DNA of 36,185 nt, taken from positions 1-36,185 of the forward strand of contig PLSD01000062.1 in assembly GCA_003164135.1 (NCBI GenBank), given 5' to 3'. The DNA comes from Acetobacteraceae bacterium. GTDB taxonomy: Bacteria > Pseudomonadota > Alphaproteobacteria > Acetobacterales > Acetobacteraceae. Below, piece by piece: positions 6,183 to 15,019 of the stretch. The position numbers and the translations under genes were made by a program. Within the stretch, counting starts at the first letter, position 1, and the number at the start of each line of letters is the position of its first letter. The notes below the pieces were generated by a model, which was not told the origin of the DNA, searched no databases, and was given only the letters and a program-made list of their open reading frames with translations.

Positions 6183-9100
6183 CTACGGGGTGGTCAATGT
6201 CCAATTATATAGTTTTACGTGGTAATTTGAGGTTGAATTGTTGGCCGTGCCTGCAAAGCCAATATGTGTAATCGATGCCAAATCTGCGGTAAGCGTTGTC
6301 GTGAAAACGGTAACAAAATCAAAACCATCTGAGGACGAGGAATACGTCAAATTAGTGCCGTTATTTACAATTTTTAGCCATGCTGGATTATACGAGGCAC
6401 CCGCCCCACCAGTTCCGCTTGTGTAAGAGGTTGGACTTGAAAATCTGAAAATATAGAAAGTTGATTTTCCGTAGATGGAAAATACAAGTCCGGGGCCTGT
6501 CAAAGTATTGTGTAGAGATAGCCCTAAAAACTGGTTTCCACCCCCCTGGTCGGTAAACAGTTGCGCGATAATCGTCCACGTTGAGCCAGGGACAGGCAGC
6601 GTTAACGCCGTCAGACTCAGGGTGGTGTTCGTTATGCTCATTGTAAGCGGGCCGCCGGTGTTATCCGTGGCAGACGCGCCGACGCCGCTTTGGTTGCACC
6701 AGGTAAACGCTGACAGTGCAGGTCTGTTGTAGATCGAGCCGCCACCGCTTGACACCACGGTCAGTGCGCCCGCCGCGAGCGTCATCGTGACGTTTGACCC
6801 AGCAACCAGCGACGTGACCGCACTCCCGCCGTAGGTGACGCTAGAGCCGCCACCAGGCGCGGCCCAGGACAAATTGCCCGAGCCGTCCGTGGTCAGCACG
6901 TAGGTATTTGTTCCAGCCGTGGCGGGCAGCGTCATCGCCCAACTACCCGCCGCCGCGTTTGGTTTAATCGTCACCGCGCCGGACGTGGCGCCCGCCAGCA
7001 CGAGGCTGCCTGTCTGCGTGCCCGTGACGCCGATAGTTAGCGCACCGCCGGAATAGGTGACGTTCGGGTTGCCGACCACAGTTGTACCGGTGGCGGAATA
7101 CCACGCCAGTTGCCCAGCCGTGGAACTGGTGACTGTGCCGCCGCCCCCACTAGCCGGCGCGGCCCATGTCCCATCCCCGCGCCAGTACGTGGACGACGAA
7201 GCCCCGGTGCCCGAGCCAAGGTTCGCTACCGGCAGATTTCCTGTGACGCCGGTCGAGAGCGGGAGGCCAACCGCGTTGGTCAGCGTTCCTGATGTCGGCG
7301 TGCCCAGCGCGGGAGTTGCCAGTGTAGGTGACGTGGAGAGTACGTTCGCCCCCGTGCCCGTGCTGGTGGTGACGCCTGTGCCGCCCTCAGTGACTGCTAG
7401 GGCCGTCGTCAAGCCGGTGAGCGACGTGATGTCGCTATTCACCCCCGCGTGCGCTGGGGTGTATGTGAGCGCGCCGGTAACGTCGCCGCTGGTGAGCGTG
7501 ATTGCCCCTGTGCGCGTGTTGAACGAGGTGACGCCGCCAACGCTCCCAGGAATGTTGATCGTCTCCGTCGCGCCGGTGCCGGAAATCGTCACCCCAGAGC
7601 CGGTGAAATTCAGCCCCGTCGCCAACGTATTCGTGACCGTGCCGCCGCTCTGGATCGTCATTGGCGCGGCAACCGCCGACACATGCAGCGTGCCGGTGGT
7701 GGTGAAAAACTCCGAACCCAGAGCAATGCTACCCGCCAGCGCCGTGGTCCCAACGGCCAGCGCCAGCACGCCCGCATTACTGATCGTCGGGTTGCTCGTG
7801 CCACTTAGGAGCAACCCCGTCCCGATGGCCGGGTTCCCAACGCCGGTCAGCGTCCCTTGGAAAAACTCAGGATTGGAGTTGATGATGATGTTTTCGCCGC
7901 TGAGGCCCAGGGTTATATTTGTCCCGGCTTGCACCGCATTGCCAGCACCAATCAGGGTGCCTCCTGCGGTCAGCGCGTTGACAGTCTGCACATCCGCCCA
8001 TGGTGTCCCGCTGAAACTGATCGCATTATAGTGGCTGAGAACTTGAGCGGCGGTCAGGCCGTAATTATACATCGCCGCGCATTGATACAGCCCAGGGGCA
8101 AAATCATTGCCTGGATTACCGGCGTTCTGCCCGAACTCGATATTATTGGTGCCCGGCATATATGTACCGCTCGGCACGACCGAGCCGCACAAAACCCCGT
8201 TTTGATAAACCAATAAGTTGGTGCCGTCATAGACACCGACAATATGATAGAGCGTTCCCGCGACTAAAGTATTTGTCAGCGTGACGGAGGAAATTCCGCC
8301 GCTAAATCCGACGAGGAAGCGGTACGAGCCAAGAGCGTAACTTATGCCCTCAATCGTAAAGCCAAGCCCGTTGGTATCCGCCCGCGAGTTGCTGAAAATT
8401 CTCCCCGTGGCGGTGACATTAGACGGGATGTAGATGATCTCGATTGCCCACGCCCCGCCCACGCCGGCGGGCGGATCAACAACAGGCACACCTGCGTACC
8501 CGCTCGAAGCGATGCTCGCCGCTGCTGAGACCCCGTTCACATGCGACGCATTTCCCAAGGAATACGGAGCCGTGTAGCTGCCGTTAACAGGGCTGCTCCC
8601 CGTGTCTACCAGCACGCTCCCCGTGGTCTCGTTGAACAAATACTGATGGACAGCGCCGTCAGCGGCCTGTAGCGGCGCCAAGTATCTCCCGCCGTTCGAC
8701 ACATATACCCGGTCGATTACGGAGCCTGGGGAATCCTGCCGCTCGTAGATAACGCCGGGCGGCGCGTAGAAAGTCGGCACTCCGCTGCCGTAAGTGACAA
8801 GCGTTTGCCCCACCGCCAGGGTGCGCCCCGTGATCGCGGCTGTCACACCGTTCGACGCCTCGACATATTCAACAAAATTCGTCTCCAGCTCCAGCGTGGT
8901 GCCAGAGAACGAGAAATCTGGCCCGAGGCTAAATTCAGGCATCGCCGCCGCCGCCAAACTAGCCACGGCCGCGAGCGAGGAAGAGAGCGGCCCGCTTTCC
9001 GAAATACTTAAACTGCCAGCGGTCAGGTCAAAATCGCTGCTCAGCGAAATCATCCCCGTTGCGGAAATACTCCCTTGCGCCAGGGTAGCTCCGGCTCCGA

Positions 9101-9287
9101 ACACATCCAGCGTCACGCCGTCTGGCCCACCGCTGAACGATGCCGAGCCCGCCAGCACCAGCGTATGCGCGCCGACATCGAACGTCCCCTGCTCAAAAAT
9201 CAGCGCCGCCGCGCCCACCGGCGTGCCGTCAACATAAAATCCCTGCCCGGCATCAACCGTGCCGGTCATTGTAATCCCGCTCTTCAT
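6183..9287 (-). CDS. Large tail fibre / receptor-binding protein with LamG-like domain
   Basis: 1034 aa. Order: N-terminal beta region (1-100) with a proximal attachment look, an Ala-rich helical patch (102-116), a concanavalin/LamG-like domain at about 213-422 (LFNETTG, then [31 protein letters not shown]), a long Gly/Thr/Ser-rich shaft with the classic fibre motif [15 protein letters not shown] and [14 protein letters not shown], and a C-terminal jelly-roll-like domain (about 870-1034) ending LTTP. The ATG overlaps the spike gene stop by 4 nt. Likely binds a surface glycan. In Mu the gp45 spike is followed directly by gp46, so this gene is an insertion in the baseplate operon. Parts of the 3' portion are visibly more AT-rich. 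Confidence 0.85.
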   Translation of the reverse strand: MKSGITMTGTVDAGQGFYVDGTPVGAAALIFEQGTFDVGAHTLVLAGSASFSGGPDGVTLDVFGAGATLAQGSISATGMISLSSDFDLTAGSLSISESGPLSSSLAAVASLAAAAMPEFSLGPDFSFSGTTLELETNFVEYVEASNGVTAAITGRTLAVGQTLVTYGSGVPTFYAPPGVIYERQDSPGSVIDRVYVSNGGRYLAPLQAADGAVHQYLFNETTGSVLVDTGSSPVNGSYTAPYSLGNASHVNGVSAAASIASSGYAGVPVVDPPAGVGGAWAIEIIYIPSNVTATGRIFSNSRADTNGLGFTIEGISYALGSYRFLVGFSGGISSVTLTNTLVAGTLYHIVGVYDGTNLLVYQNGVLCGSVVPSGTYMPGTNNIEFGQNAGNPGNDFAPGLYQCAAMYNYGLTAAQVLSHYNAISFSGTPWADVQTVNALTAGGTLIGAGNAVQAGTNITLGLSGENIIINSNPEFFQGTLTGVGNPAIGTGLLLSGTSNPTISNAGVLALAVGTTALAGSIALGSEFFTTTGTLHVSAVAAPMTIQSGGTVTNTLATGLNFTGSGVTISGTGATETINIPGSVGGVTSFNTRTGAITLTSGDVTGALTYTPAHAGVNSDITSLTGLTTALAVTEGGTGVTTSTGTGANVLSTSPTLATPALGTPTSGTLTNAVGLPLSTGVTGNLPVANLGSGTGASSSTYWRGDGTWAAPASGGGGTVTSSTAGQLAWYSATGTTVVGNPNVTYSGGALTIGVTGTQTGSLVLAGATSGAVTIKPNAAAGSWAMTLPATAGTNTYVLTTDGSGNLSWAAPGGGSSVTYGGSAVTSLVAGSNVTMTLAAGALTVVSSGGGSIYNRPALSAFTWCNQSGVGASATDNTGGPLTMSITNTTLSLTALTLPVPGSTWTIIAQLFTDQGGGNQFLGLSLHNTLTGPGLVFSIYGKSTFYIFRFSSPTSYTSGTGGAGASYNPAWLKIVNNGTNLTYSSSSDGFDFVTVFTTTLTADLASITHIGFAGTANNSTSNYHVKLYNWTLTTP

Positions 9288-9784
9288 GCGCCAGTCCCCG
9301 AAATATTGCCGGTGACTTCGACGTTCCCATTCACCAAAGCGTCCCCGTTCACCGTCGTCCCAGCCGCCGCGTTAATCACGCAGCCCGCCGGCGCGTTGAT
9401 CGTGCAAGTCTTGGTATGCACGTTAACCTGCTCGGCACCCCACACATCCACGATCCCGCCCTGCCGCACCGCCACGCGCGTCCCGTCTTGCGCATACATC
9501 ACGGCCTCGCCGGGTTGCTGGCCGCCAAAGCGCCGTGATGGTGCGCCAATCGGCAGCGCCCGCAAATTCGCCGGGTCGGCCCCTATCGCCACCAGCATGC
9601 AGATCGCGCCGTGCAGCGGCGGCATGGAGGAAAAGCCAAACGGCATCATCACTTCCACATCGGCGCGCTCCACATTGTCGCCGGTGCGTACCGTCACTTT
9701 TTGCGCCTGGCCGGAATCGTCCACGGCAATCACCTGGCCAACATTCGCCAGGCCGCGCAGGTTGGAATAAAGCTCTTGCGTCAT
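9284..9784 (-). CDS. Baseplate spike protein, Mu gp45-like (gpV family)
   Basis: 166 aa. Mu gp45 forms the trimeric membrane-piercing spike. An N-terminal OB-like part ([16 protein letters not shown], then [17 protein letters not shown]) is followed by [20 protein letters not shown], and the C-terminus has the short repeated beta-helix pattern ([20 protein letters not shown], then [12 protein letters not shown]) expected for the spike. ATG at 9784 shares one base with the stop of the preceding gene (TGATG). Confidence 0.9.
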   Translation of the reverse strand: MTQELYSNLRGLANVGQVIAVDDSGQAQKVTVRTGDNVERADVEVMMPFGFSSMPPLHGAICMLVAIGADPANLRALPIGAPSRRFGGQQPGEAVMYAQDGTRVAVRQGGIVDVWGAEQVNVHTKTCTINAPAGCVINAAAGTTVNGDALVNGNVEVTGNISGTGA

Positions 9785-11013
9785 CAGCCGTTCCGTGTCG
9801 GGCCAAACGTGCGCGGCGCGCGCTTGAACAGCAGCCGGTCTTTCGCCGGCTCATCAATCCGGTCGAACGCCGTGCGTCCGGCCACCCGCAGCACGGTAAA
9901 AATCCCCGCCTCGCTCATGCGGTATTTCACGCCGCTGATCAGCATGTCGCGGTTGATATTTAAGTAAGCATCGCTCACCGCCACCACTTGGTTGGCCAGC
10001 CACAGCGCATTCGCGGCACCCGCCCGCCAGTCCTGCACCGTGTAGTTCAGCGTCTCGCCCATGCCGCGCGCCACCCGCAGCGCCCACTCCGCCTGCGCCT
10101 GGGCCGAGGCAGTGCCAGATTGCGTCGCCACGCCGCGCACATTCGGCCGGTAGCGCGTCACCTCGGGGTCGATCGCATGGCCGGTCATCACAATGGTGCT
10201 GGCCTCGGCCGTGTCGACGCCGTCATCAGGCGGGGCCACCGGGTCCGTGGTCGGGTCGGTGCCGGGCGTCATCGCGGCATCCTGGCCCGCACGCTGGCCG
10301 GCGGTGCTGGTCTGCCCCTTCACATAATAATCGCTGAATCGCTCGGTCCAGGAATTCGTATAATCGGTGGCCTGCACATTCCCCCCGCGCACCAGCGCCG
10401 CCGGCGCGCGCGTATTGCCGCCCACCGTCAGAATCAATCCGCTCACGCCGTCAGAGACCATCAGCATCCCACGTTGGCGGCACGCGCGCTCAATCGCCGG
10501 CATGCAATTCTCATCGAGCTGAATGCCAAACACCGGGAAGGCCGCACCCACATCCACCTCGGCCCGCACGCTCAAGCCAAATGGCTTGCAAATCCCCTGC
10601 GCGATCTGCAACGCATTCAGCCCGCGCCACTCCACCGGGCCGTCCGGCGACGCCGCGCAATCCACCAGGTCACCGCAAATATCGCGCCCGGTTACCGTGG
10701 CTTCCAGCTCGTCGGCGTTGTCCTTTAGCTGGACCTCATCAATCCAGCCCTTCTGCACCGGCTCGCCGTCAAGCAGCACGGTGTAGGCCATGCCGGGTTT
10801 AATGATTTCGAACGGCGGTCGCGTATCCAAATCCGGCGAGACCGCCTGCGCGATCCGCCCGGAATCCTCGTACTGCATGGTAAACCCACCCGCGATGTTG
10901 CGCAGGTCGCGGTCCACATCCACATCGGTCCAGCGGTCGAACACATGCCCGCCCACCACCAGCCCCACGCGGCGGCTGGCCGCTGGGTCAAATTTGGCGA
11001 GTGATGCACTCAC
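9784..11013 (-). CDS. Baseplate hub protein, Mu gpP (gp44) family
   Basis: 409 aa from the GTG at 11013, which overlaps the gpN-like stop as GTGA. An in-frame upstream extension would run back inside the gpN gene and is unlikely. This is the T4 gp27-like hub on which the spike sits. Visible family features: VGLVVGGHVFDRWTDVDVDRDL, written here in two parts as VGLVVGGHVF and DRWTDVDVDRDL (residues about 15-36), FEIIKPGMAYTVLLDG, EATVTGRDICGDLVDC, and the late W-R-x-G-A hub motif (QDWRAGAANALW). Mu places this gene between gpN and gp45, as here. Confidence 0.9.
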   Translation of the reverse strand: MSASLAKFDPAASRRVGLVVGGHVFDRWTDVDVDRDLRNIAGGFTMQYEDSGRIAQAVSPDLDTRPPFEIIKPGMAYTVLLDGEPVQKGWIDEVQLKDNADELEATVTGRDICGDLVDCAASPDGPVEWRGLNALQIAQGICKPFGLSVRAEVDVGAAFPVFGIQLDENCMPAIERACRQRGMLMVSDGVSGLILTVGGNTRAPAALVRGGNVQATDYTNSWTERFSDYYVKGQTSTAGQRAGQDAAMTPGTDPTTDPVAPPDDGVDTAEASTIVMTGHAIDPEVTRYRPNVRGVATQSGTASAQAQAEWALRVARGMGETLNYTVQDWRAGAANALWLANQVVAVSDAYLNINRDMLISGVKYRMSEAGIFTVLRVAGRTAFDRIDEPAKDRLLFKRAPRTFGPTRNG

Positions 11014-12287
11014 GATGCCAGCGCCTCGATGCTGCCCGGCGGCACCGCGCCGGGGTTGCGGATATTGTTGCGCGCCACAATGTCCTGCCAGGTGGCGAAC
11101 ACATCCGCCGGATTGTCGCCAGAAATATATTGCGCCAGCAGCCACGCCGGCATCGTGTTCGGCACCGCGATATTCACCACCGGCGGCAACCGCCCGATCA
11201 GCGCGTTCATATCAGCCGCAAAGGCGGCTTTAAGGTCCAGCAAAGCGCCCCATACGGCACCGCCCAGCGCCGGCGCGCTGGCGGCGGCGAGTGCCGCGGC
11301 CGGGATCGCCGTATCAAACGCCGCGTAGATCAACGCCCCTTGCGCCTGCGCCTGTTGCTGGCTGGTGTAGCTGATATTGCTTGCCGCCTGCACGGCGTTC
11401 GCCAGCACCAGCGCCAGCATCGCGCTGGCCAGCGCCGGGCCTGGCGTGGGCGCGTTCAACCCGGCGGCTATCGGCCCCAGGCTCGCCAGCAGCATGGCGG
11501 CGGCGTCCCCTGGGTCTGCCGCCGCCGCCGCCGTCACGGTGCCACCCGGCGCCACGGCGGAGGGGATTGTTGGTGCGCAGGCACCAGCAATCGCCGCCGG
11601 CACACCCGCCAGCGCGTTGGCCGTGGCGGCTGCCCATAAGGCGTTGACCGCCAGCACCGGCGCGCCCAGCGCCGTCACCGCAAAACCCGCCACCGGGCCG
11701 ATGATCGAGCCGGACGGTCCGGTATTAATCAGCGCGCCAAACTGCCCTTCCAGCCCGGCAATCCACCCCTGTGCATAGCTGAACGCGCCCAGCACCCCAG
11801 CAGCCGGCGCCAGCACGGCGGCCAGCCACGCTTCCGCGCTCGATGTCGCGTTGCTCACGGCGCTCATCAACCGGGAAAGCGTATCGGGCATAATCTGCGG
11901 CGGCGGCGTGTAGGGGTAGAACACCGCCTGGAACCGGCACACCCGCAGCTCCTTATCGGTAAAGCTCAGCTTCGGCAGTTGGTCCTTAATCTGCACCACC
12001 TGCATGGTGCCGAGCCACGGATGCACCAGCGTCGCCGGGCCAGCCTTGCGGAACGCCGCCCGCAGCGCCAGCGACTGGGCGATGTAATCCTCGCCGATCA
12101 AAAACCCCTGAACCGAGATTTTACCGTCGGCCGCGCCCAGATCCTGGAAGCTGGTAGCGTCCTGCCCAGGGAACAGGAACCGCTGCACCCGCCGCCCCAC
12201 CTCGATGTCGGCCGGCAGCATGTAAAACTGCACGCCGCCATAGCTCGCGTTCAACAGAGAGTCGTAGAGCCCAACAATATCGACCAT
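11010..12287 (-). CDS. Tail/DNA circularisation protein, Mu gpN (gp43) family
   Basis: 425 aa. Mu gpN is a tail baseplate component also linked to circularisation of injected DNA. The N-terminal 120 residues carry the family core (YGGVQFYMLPADIEVGRRV, FPGQDATSFQDLG, FLIGEDYIAQSLALRAAF, LVHPWLGTM), and the remainder is an Ala-rich, low-complexity helical region. ATG at 12287, 12 nt after the tape-measure stop. The gene order tape measure-gpN-gpP matches Mu. Confidence 0.9.
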   Translation of the reverse strand: MVDIVGLYDSLLNASYGGVQFYMLPADIEVGRRVQRFLFPGQDATSFQDLGAADGKISVQGFLIGEDYIAQSLALRAAFRKAGPATLVHPWLGTMQVVQIKDQLPKLSFTDKELRVCRFQAVFYPYTPPPQIMPDTLSRLMSAVSNATSSAEAWLAAVLAPAAGVLGAFSYAQGWIAGLEGQFGALINTGPSGSIIGPVAGFAVTALGAPVLAVNALWAAATANALAGVPAAIAGACAPTIPSAVAPGGTVTAAAAADPGDAAAMLLASLGPIAAGLNAPTPGPALASAMLALVLANAVQAASNISYTSQQQAQAQGALIYAAFDTAIPAAALAAASAPALGGAVWGALLDLKAAFAADMNALIGRLPPVVNIAVPNTMPAWLLAQYISGDNPADVFATWQDIVARNNIRNPGAVPPGSIEALAS

Positions 12288-12299
12288 TTTTCCGCCCCC

Positions 12300-14078
12300 T
12301 CAATGCCGGCTCAAAACCTGGCCGCGCGAGCCAGCGGAGCTGCTCGGCCCCTGCGTCACCCGCACATTGCCGGATTTATCGACGTTCACGTGGATGTGGA
12401 TGGGGCCATCGCGCGCGCCCAAAAACCCAGCGTTTGGCTGCTTGGCACCGGGATGCATGGCGTACACCGCACCCGTACCGATACCGACGGCGAGCGAATT
12501 CCAAAAATCACCAATTTTATTGAGCCCCTCCAGCGCGACATTCGCGCCCGTCCCAAGCAGCGTCAGCGAGGGGATGACATTAACGCCAAGCGAGCGCGTC
12601 AATTCAGCAAATTTCTCATCGACGATATTCATTTGCGACTTCGGCGAATTCAGACTGGTTTGAAAATCGGTCTGCACTTTGCCAGGGCCAATTCCGTATA
12701 ACGTCGTTTCATTGGCCTTGAACACGTCAAAGTTTTCCGCGATGGCCATAGCCGCTTTTGCAGCCTCGGTATTGTGGAAAAGCGCGCCGAAAATCTCCAG
12801 CTTATCAGTGCCTGTTATATTGGTGGGCAGCTTCGTGTTGACCAGCCGGGCCAGGTCCATCTCGGCATCGAACGCCCCTTCGCCCAAAGCTTCCCGGCTA
12901 TCGAGATATTTTGGAATGTCGATCCCGCCGATATGATATTTGTCGAACAGTGCCCGTTGGGAGGGGGCAAGCAAATCCATGGAGCGCTTCGTCCGGTCAA
13001 AAAATCTCGCGGCGATCGGCGATGAGAGATAGCTAAGCAAATCCTGCATAGCGGTCGCGTCATCGGCAGAATCAGAAAAATCCTTATGCGTAGCCTCAAC
13101 AGCAGATGCCACCGATACCAGGCCGCCGATACCGCCATTCTTCATAAGGGCCAGCTTCGCGCTAAAACCCTGTATATAGCTGCCAAAATCCCCGACCGAA
13201 AATCCGCCCAGACTGGAGGCATCCGAGATAATCGACAAGCCTCGCTGCATCTGATCGGGTGCAATCCCAAGCACTTGATTCAATGCGGAAACACTTTTCG
13301 CATCTTCGATCGGATCATTGCCATAGGCCGTCGCATCCCGCGCGAGCGCGGGCATCATCGCGCTGATCACCCCAGGCGCCATGCCATGGATGGTGAGATA
13401 GTAATACGCCTCCGCCAGCGCTGTGCTGGAGTTTGCGGTCTTTACGGCTAGACCATCGAGCATCGTGTTCAGCCGGGCGATTTCATCCGCCGCTGGCCCA
13501 CCGTTCAGCCCCTCTTTGATCGCTGTCTGGTAGAGGATTTGGCCGAAATCGGCATATTTCTCGGCAGCATTCCGCGCGATCGCGACGCCGATTCCAGCCA
13601 TAAGGATATGCCCCATCGCATCTCCGGCGGTGCCCAAACCTTGACCACCGGGCCGTGGCTCATCCTCGGGTGCGGGCTCATCGCCGGGCCGCGCCGAGCC
13701 AGGCGGAAGCATTGCATCGGGATTAAATCCACCGCCCACTTGCGAACCAGGCGGCATAAAAGACATGCCCTGCCCCATCGCCGCGTACATTTCCTTGATT
13801 TTCACGATATTGGCGTCAACCCCGGTGCTGACCTCATCCATGGAAGCGGCCATCGTGTCGGCGGACACCTTCACCTGCGCATTCACCGCATCCAAATCGC
13901 TCATTAAATTCGCCGGCCCGCGCAAATTGGCCAGCAAATCCTGCATGCTGCCCAGCGTATCGTTCAGCGTGCCGAGCGTGGTGGTGAGATTGGTGAACAG
14001 CGATTGTATTTCGCCCACCCCGCCGGACATCTGGTCTTGCAAGCGCAGCGTCAGGCTGGCGACCATATCTCCGGACAA
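12300..14078 (-). CDS. Tape measure protein, Mu gp42-like
   Basis: 592 aa. Determines tail length. The N-terminus is coiled-coil-like (SLFTNLTTTLGTLNDTLGSM and following), there is a Pro/Gly-rich linker around 100-150, and a hydrophobic stretch (MGHILMAGIGVAIARNAAE, about 160-178). The middle has MuTape-like helices (QVLGIAPDQMQRGLSIISDA) and the C-terminus is IHIHVNVDKSGNVRV. The TTG at 14078 is preferred because GAAGGG lies 7 nt upstream. The in-frame ATG at 14066 lacks such a site. It follows the frameshifted chaperone, the canonical position. Confidence 0.88.
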   Translation of the reverse strand: MSGDMVASLTLRLQDQMSGGVGEIQSLFTNLTTTLGTLNDTLGSMQDLLANLRGPANLMSDLDAVNAQVKVSADTMAASMDEVSTGVDANIVKIKEMYAAMGQGMSFMPPGSQVGGGFNPDAMLPPGSARPGDEPAPEDEPRPGGQGLGTAGDAMGHILMAGIGVAIARNAAEKYADFGQILYQTAIKEGLNGGPAADEIARLNTMLDGLAVKTANSSTALAEAYYYLTIHGMAPGVISAMMPALARDATAYGNDPIEDAKSVSALNQVLGIAPDQMQRGLSIISDASSLGGFSVGDFGSYIQGFSAKLALMKNGGIGGLVSVASAVEATHKDFSDSADDATAMQDLLSYLSSPIAARFFDRTKRSMDLLAPSQRALFDKYHIGGIDIPKYLDSREALGEGAFDAEMDLARLVNTKLPTNITGTDKLEIFGALFHNTEAAKAAMAIAENFDVFKANETTLYGIGPGKVQTDFQTSLNSPKSQMNIVDEKFAELTRSLGVNVIPSLTLLGTGANVALEGLNKIGDFWNSLAVGIGTGAVYAMHPGAKQPNAGFLGARDGPIHIHVNVDKSGNVRVTQGPSSSAGSRGQVLSRH

Positions 14079-14082
14079 TATA

Positions 14083-14645
14083 TTACCCTTCCGTTATCCG
14101 CTTCATCAACGCCCCCGCTGCACCCAGCCAGAACGCCGCATCCAGGTCAGTCCCGGCCAGCAGCTCGGCCTGCGTCCAGCCACTGTAATGCTTGGCCAGC
14201 GCCGCCAGCGTCAGCGGCCAGTCCGGCGTCCAGCACTCGTAAAAAAACCGATAATCGCCAGCGCCGCGCTGGCATCCTGGGCATCGAGCGCATCAAACGT
14301 CAGCGGCCCTTTCGCCTCGCCCAGCTTGGTCGAGCGGTTGAACAGCGTCAGGTTCGCATTCGGCCCGGTGGCGCTCATCATCGCGCGCAAATCACCACCA
14401 GTCAGCCGGTTGAACACCAGCACATCGTCAACTGGCTTTTCGACGATCGTACCGTCGCCGCCCTTGTACTTAATCGCCGCCTTCCGGCTCAGCGTCAGCG
14501 TCACGCTGCCATCTTCGTTCAGCTTCGCATTTTCCGGCAACCCTGCGCCCGACGCCGGTTTGGCTTCCTCAACCCCCGGCAGCTCATCCGCATGCTCATC
14601 GGCATCCAGAATCACCACCAGATCGTCGTCACTGGCGCCGATCAC
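14083..14645 (-). CDS. Tail assembly chaperone, -1 frameshift product (G-T type)
   Basis: The 0-frame gene is extended by a -1 ribosomal slip at T TTT TTT (14247-14241). The slip joins 135 N-terminal residues to a 52-residue extension read to the TAA at 14085-14083, giving 187 aa. The -1 frame is open throughout and reads YECWTPDWPLTLAALAKHYS, then GWTQAELLAG, then a hydrophobic tail ending MKRITEG. In contractile and siphophage tails the longer product binds the tape measure and the shorter one coats it. The position between tube and tape measure is canonical. Confidence 0.8.
14211..14645 (-). CDS. Tail assembly chaperone, 0-frame product (Mu gp41-like)
   Basis: 144 aa from the GTG at 14645, which overlaps the tube stop as GTGA. 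Acidic N-terminus (SDDDLVVILDADEHADELPG), then a beta-rich core (GSVTLTLSRKAAIKYKGGDG and DDVLVFNRLTGGDLRAMMSA) that fits the Phage_TAC family, ending in LAIIGFF at the frameshift site and TSAGRRTGR before the TGA. It chaperones tape-measure folding and tube polymerisation. Confidence 0.85.
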   Translation of the reverse strand: MIGASDDDLVVILDADEHADELPGVEEAKPASGAGLPENAKLNEDGSVTLTLSRKAAIKYKGGDGTIVEKPVDDVLVFNRLTGGDLRAMMSATGPNANLTLFNRSTKLGEAKGPLTFDALDAQDASAALAIIGFFTSAGRRTGR

Positions 14646-15010
14646 GAGACCACCTCCATCGCCGTCGAGCCTGCCCAGGTGATTTTCACCGAGCCGCCTT
14701 CCTTGCCGCTGCCGGGCGCCAGCTGCGGCGTGCCGGTTACAAACGCATCGGGGAGCGTATAGGTCTGCCCGGTGTCGCACACGTACTGCAGTTCGCCGAC
14801 CTGGCTGGCGGCGTAGGCGGCCAGCGAATCCCCCTTCTTGAACGGGATCGTCGCTTCCACCGTGTCCGCCTGGAATTCCTGGCTGTTGAACACCTGGCGC
14901 GAGCCCACCATGGCGTTGTTCACCAGGCCGCCGCGCTTATAGCTCGCCGTCTTGATCGGGATTTTCGTGCCCAGCCAGATCAGATCGACAATACCGAGGG
15001 TCTGCGCCAT
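14642..15010 (-). CDS. Tail tube protein, Mu gpM (gp40) family
   Basis: 122 aa, normal length for contractile tail tube subunits. Features: IVDLIWLGTKIPIKTASYKR near the N-terminus, then QADTVEATIPFKKGDSLAAY and YVCDTGQTYTLPDAFVTG, then KITWAGSTAMEV. ATG at 15010, about 10 nt after the sheath stop, with a typical spacer. Paired with the sheath gene as in all contractile tails. Confidence 0.9.
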   Translation of the reverse strand: MAQTLGIVDLIWLGTKIPIKTASYKRGGLVNNAMVGSRQVFNSQEFQADTVEATIPFKKGDSLAAYAASQVGELQYVCDTGQTYTLPDAFVTGTPQLAPGSGKEGGSVKITWAGSTAMEVVS

Positions 15011-15019
15011 GTTTTACTC

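Noticed and set aside
6700..7700. Repetitive look of the fibre shaft as a possible CRISPR or tandem repeat array
   Set aside because: The similarity is at the level of Gly/Thr-rich peptide motifs. There are no constant-length DNA repeats with regular spacers.
7057..8031. Plus-strand open frame of about 324 codons rich in Pro and Val
   Set aside because: Antisense to the repetitive Thr/Gly shaft of the large fibre, whose codon pattern keeps this frame open by chance.
9854..11637. Several further open frames over the gpP-like and gpN-like genes
   Set aside because: All are out-of-frame shadows of GC-rich coding sequence with extreme Arg/Gly/Ala composition.
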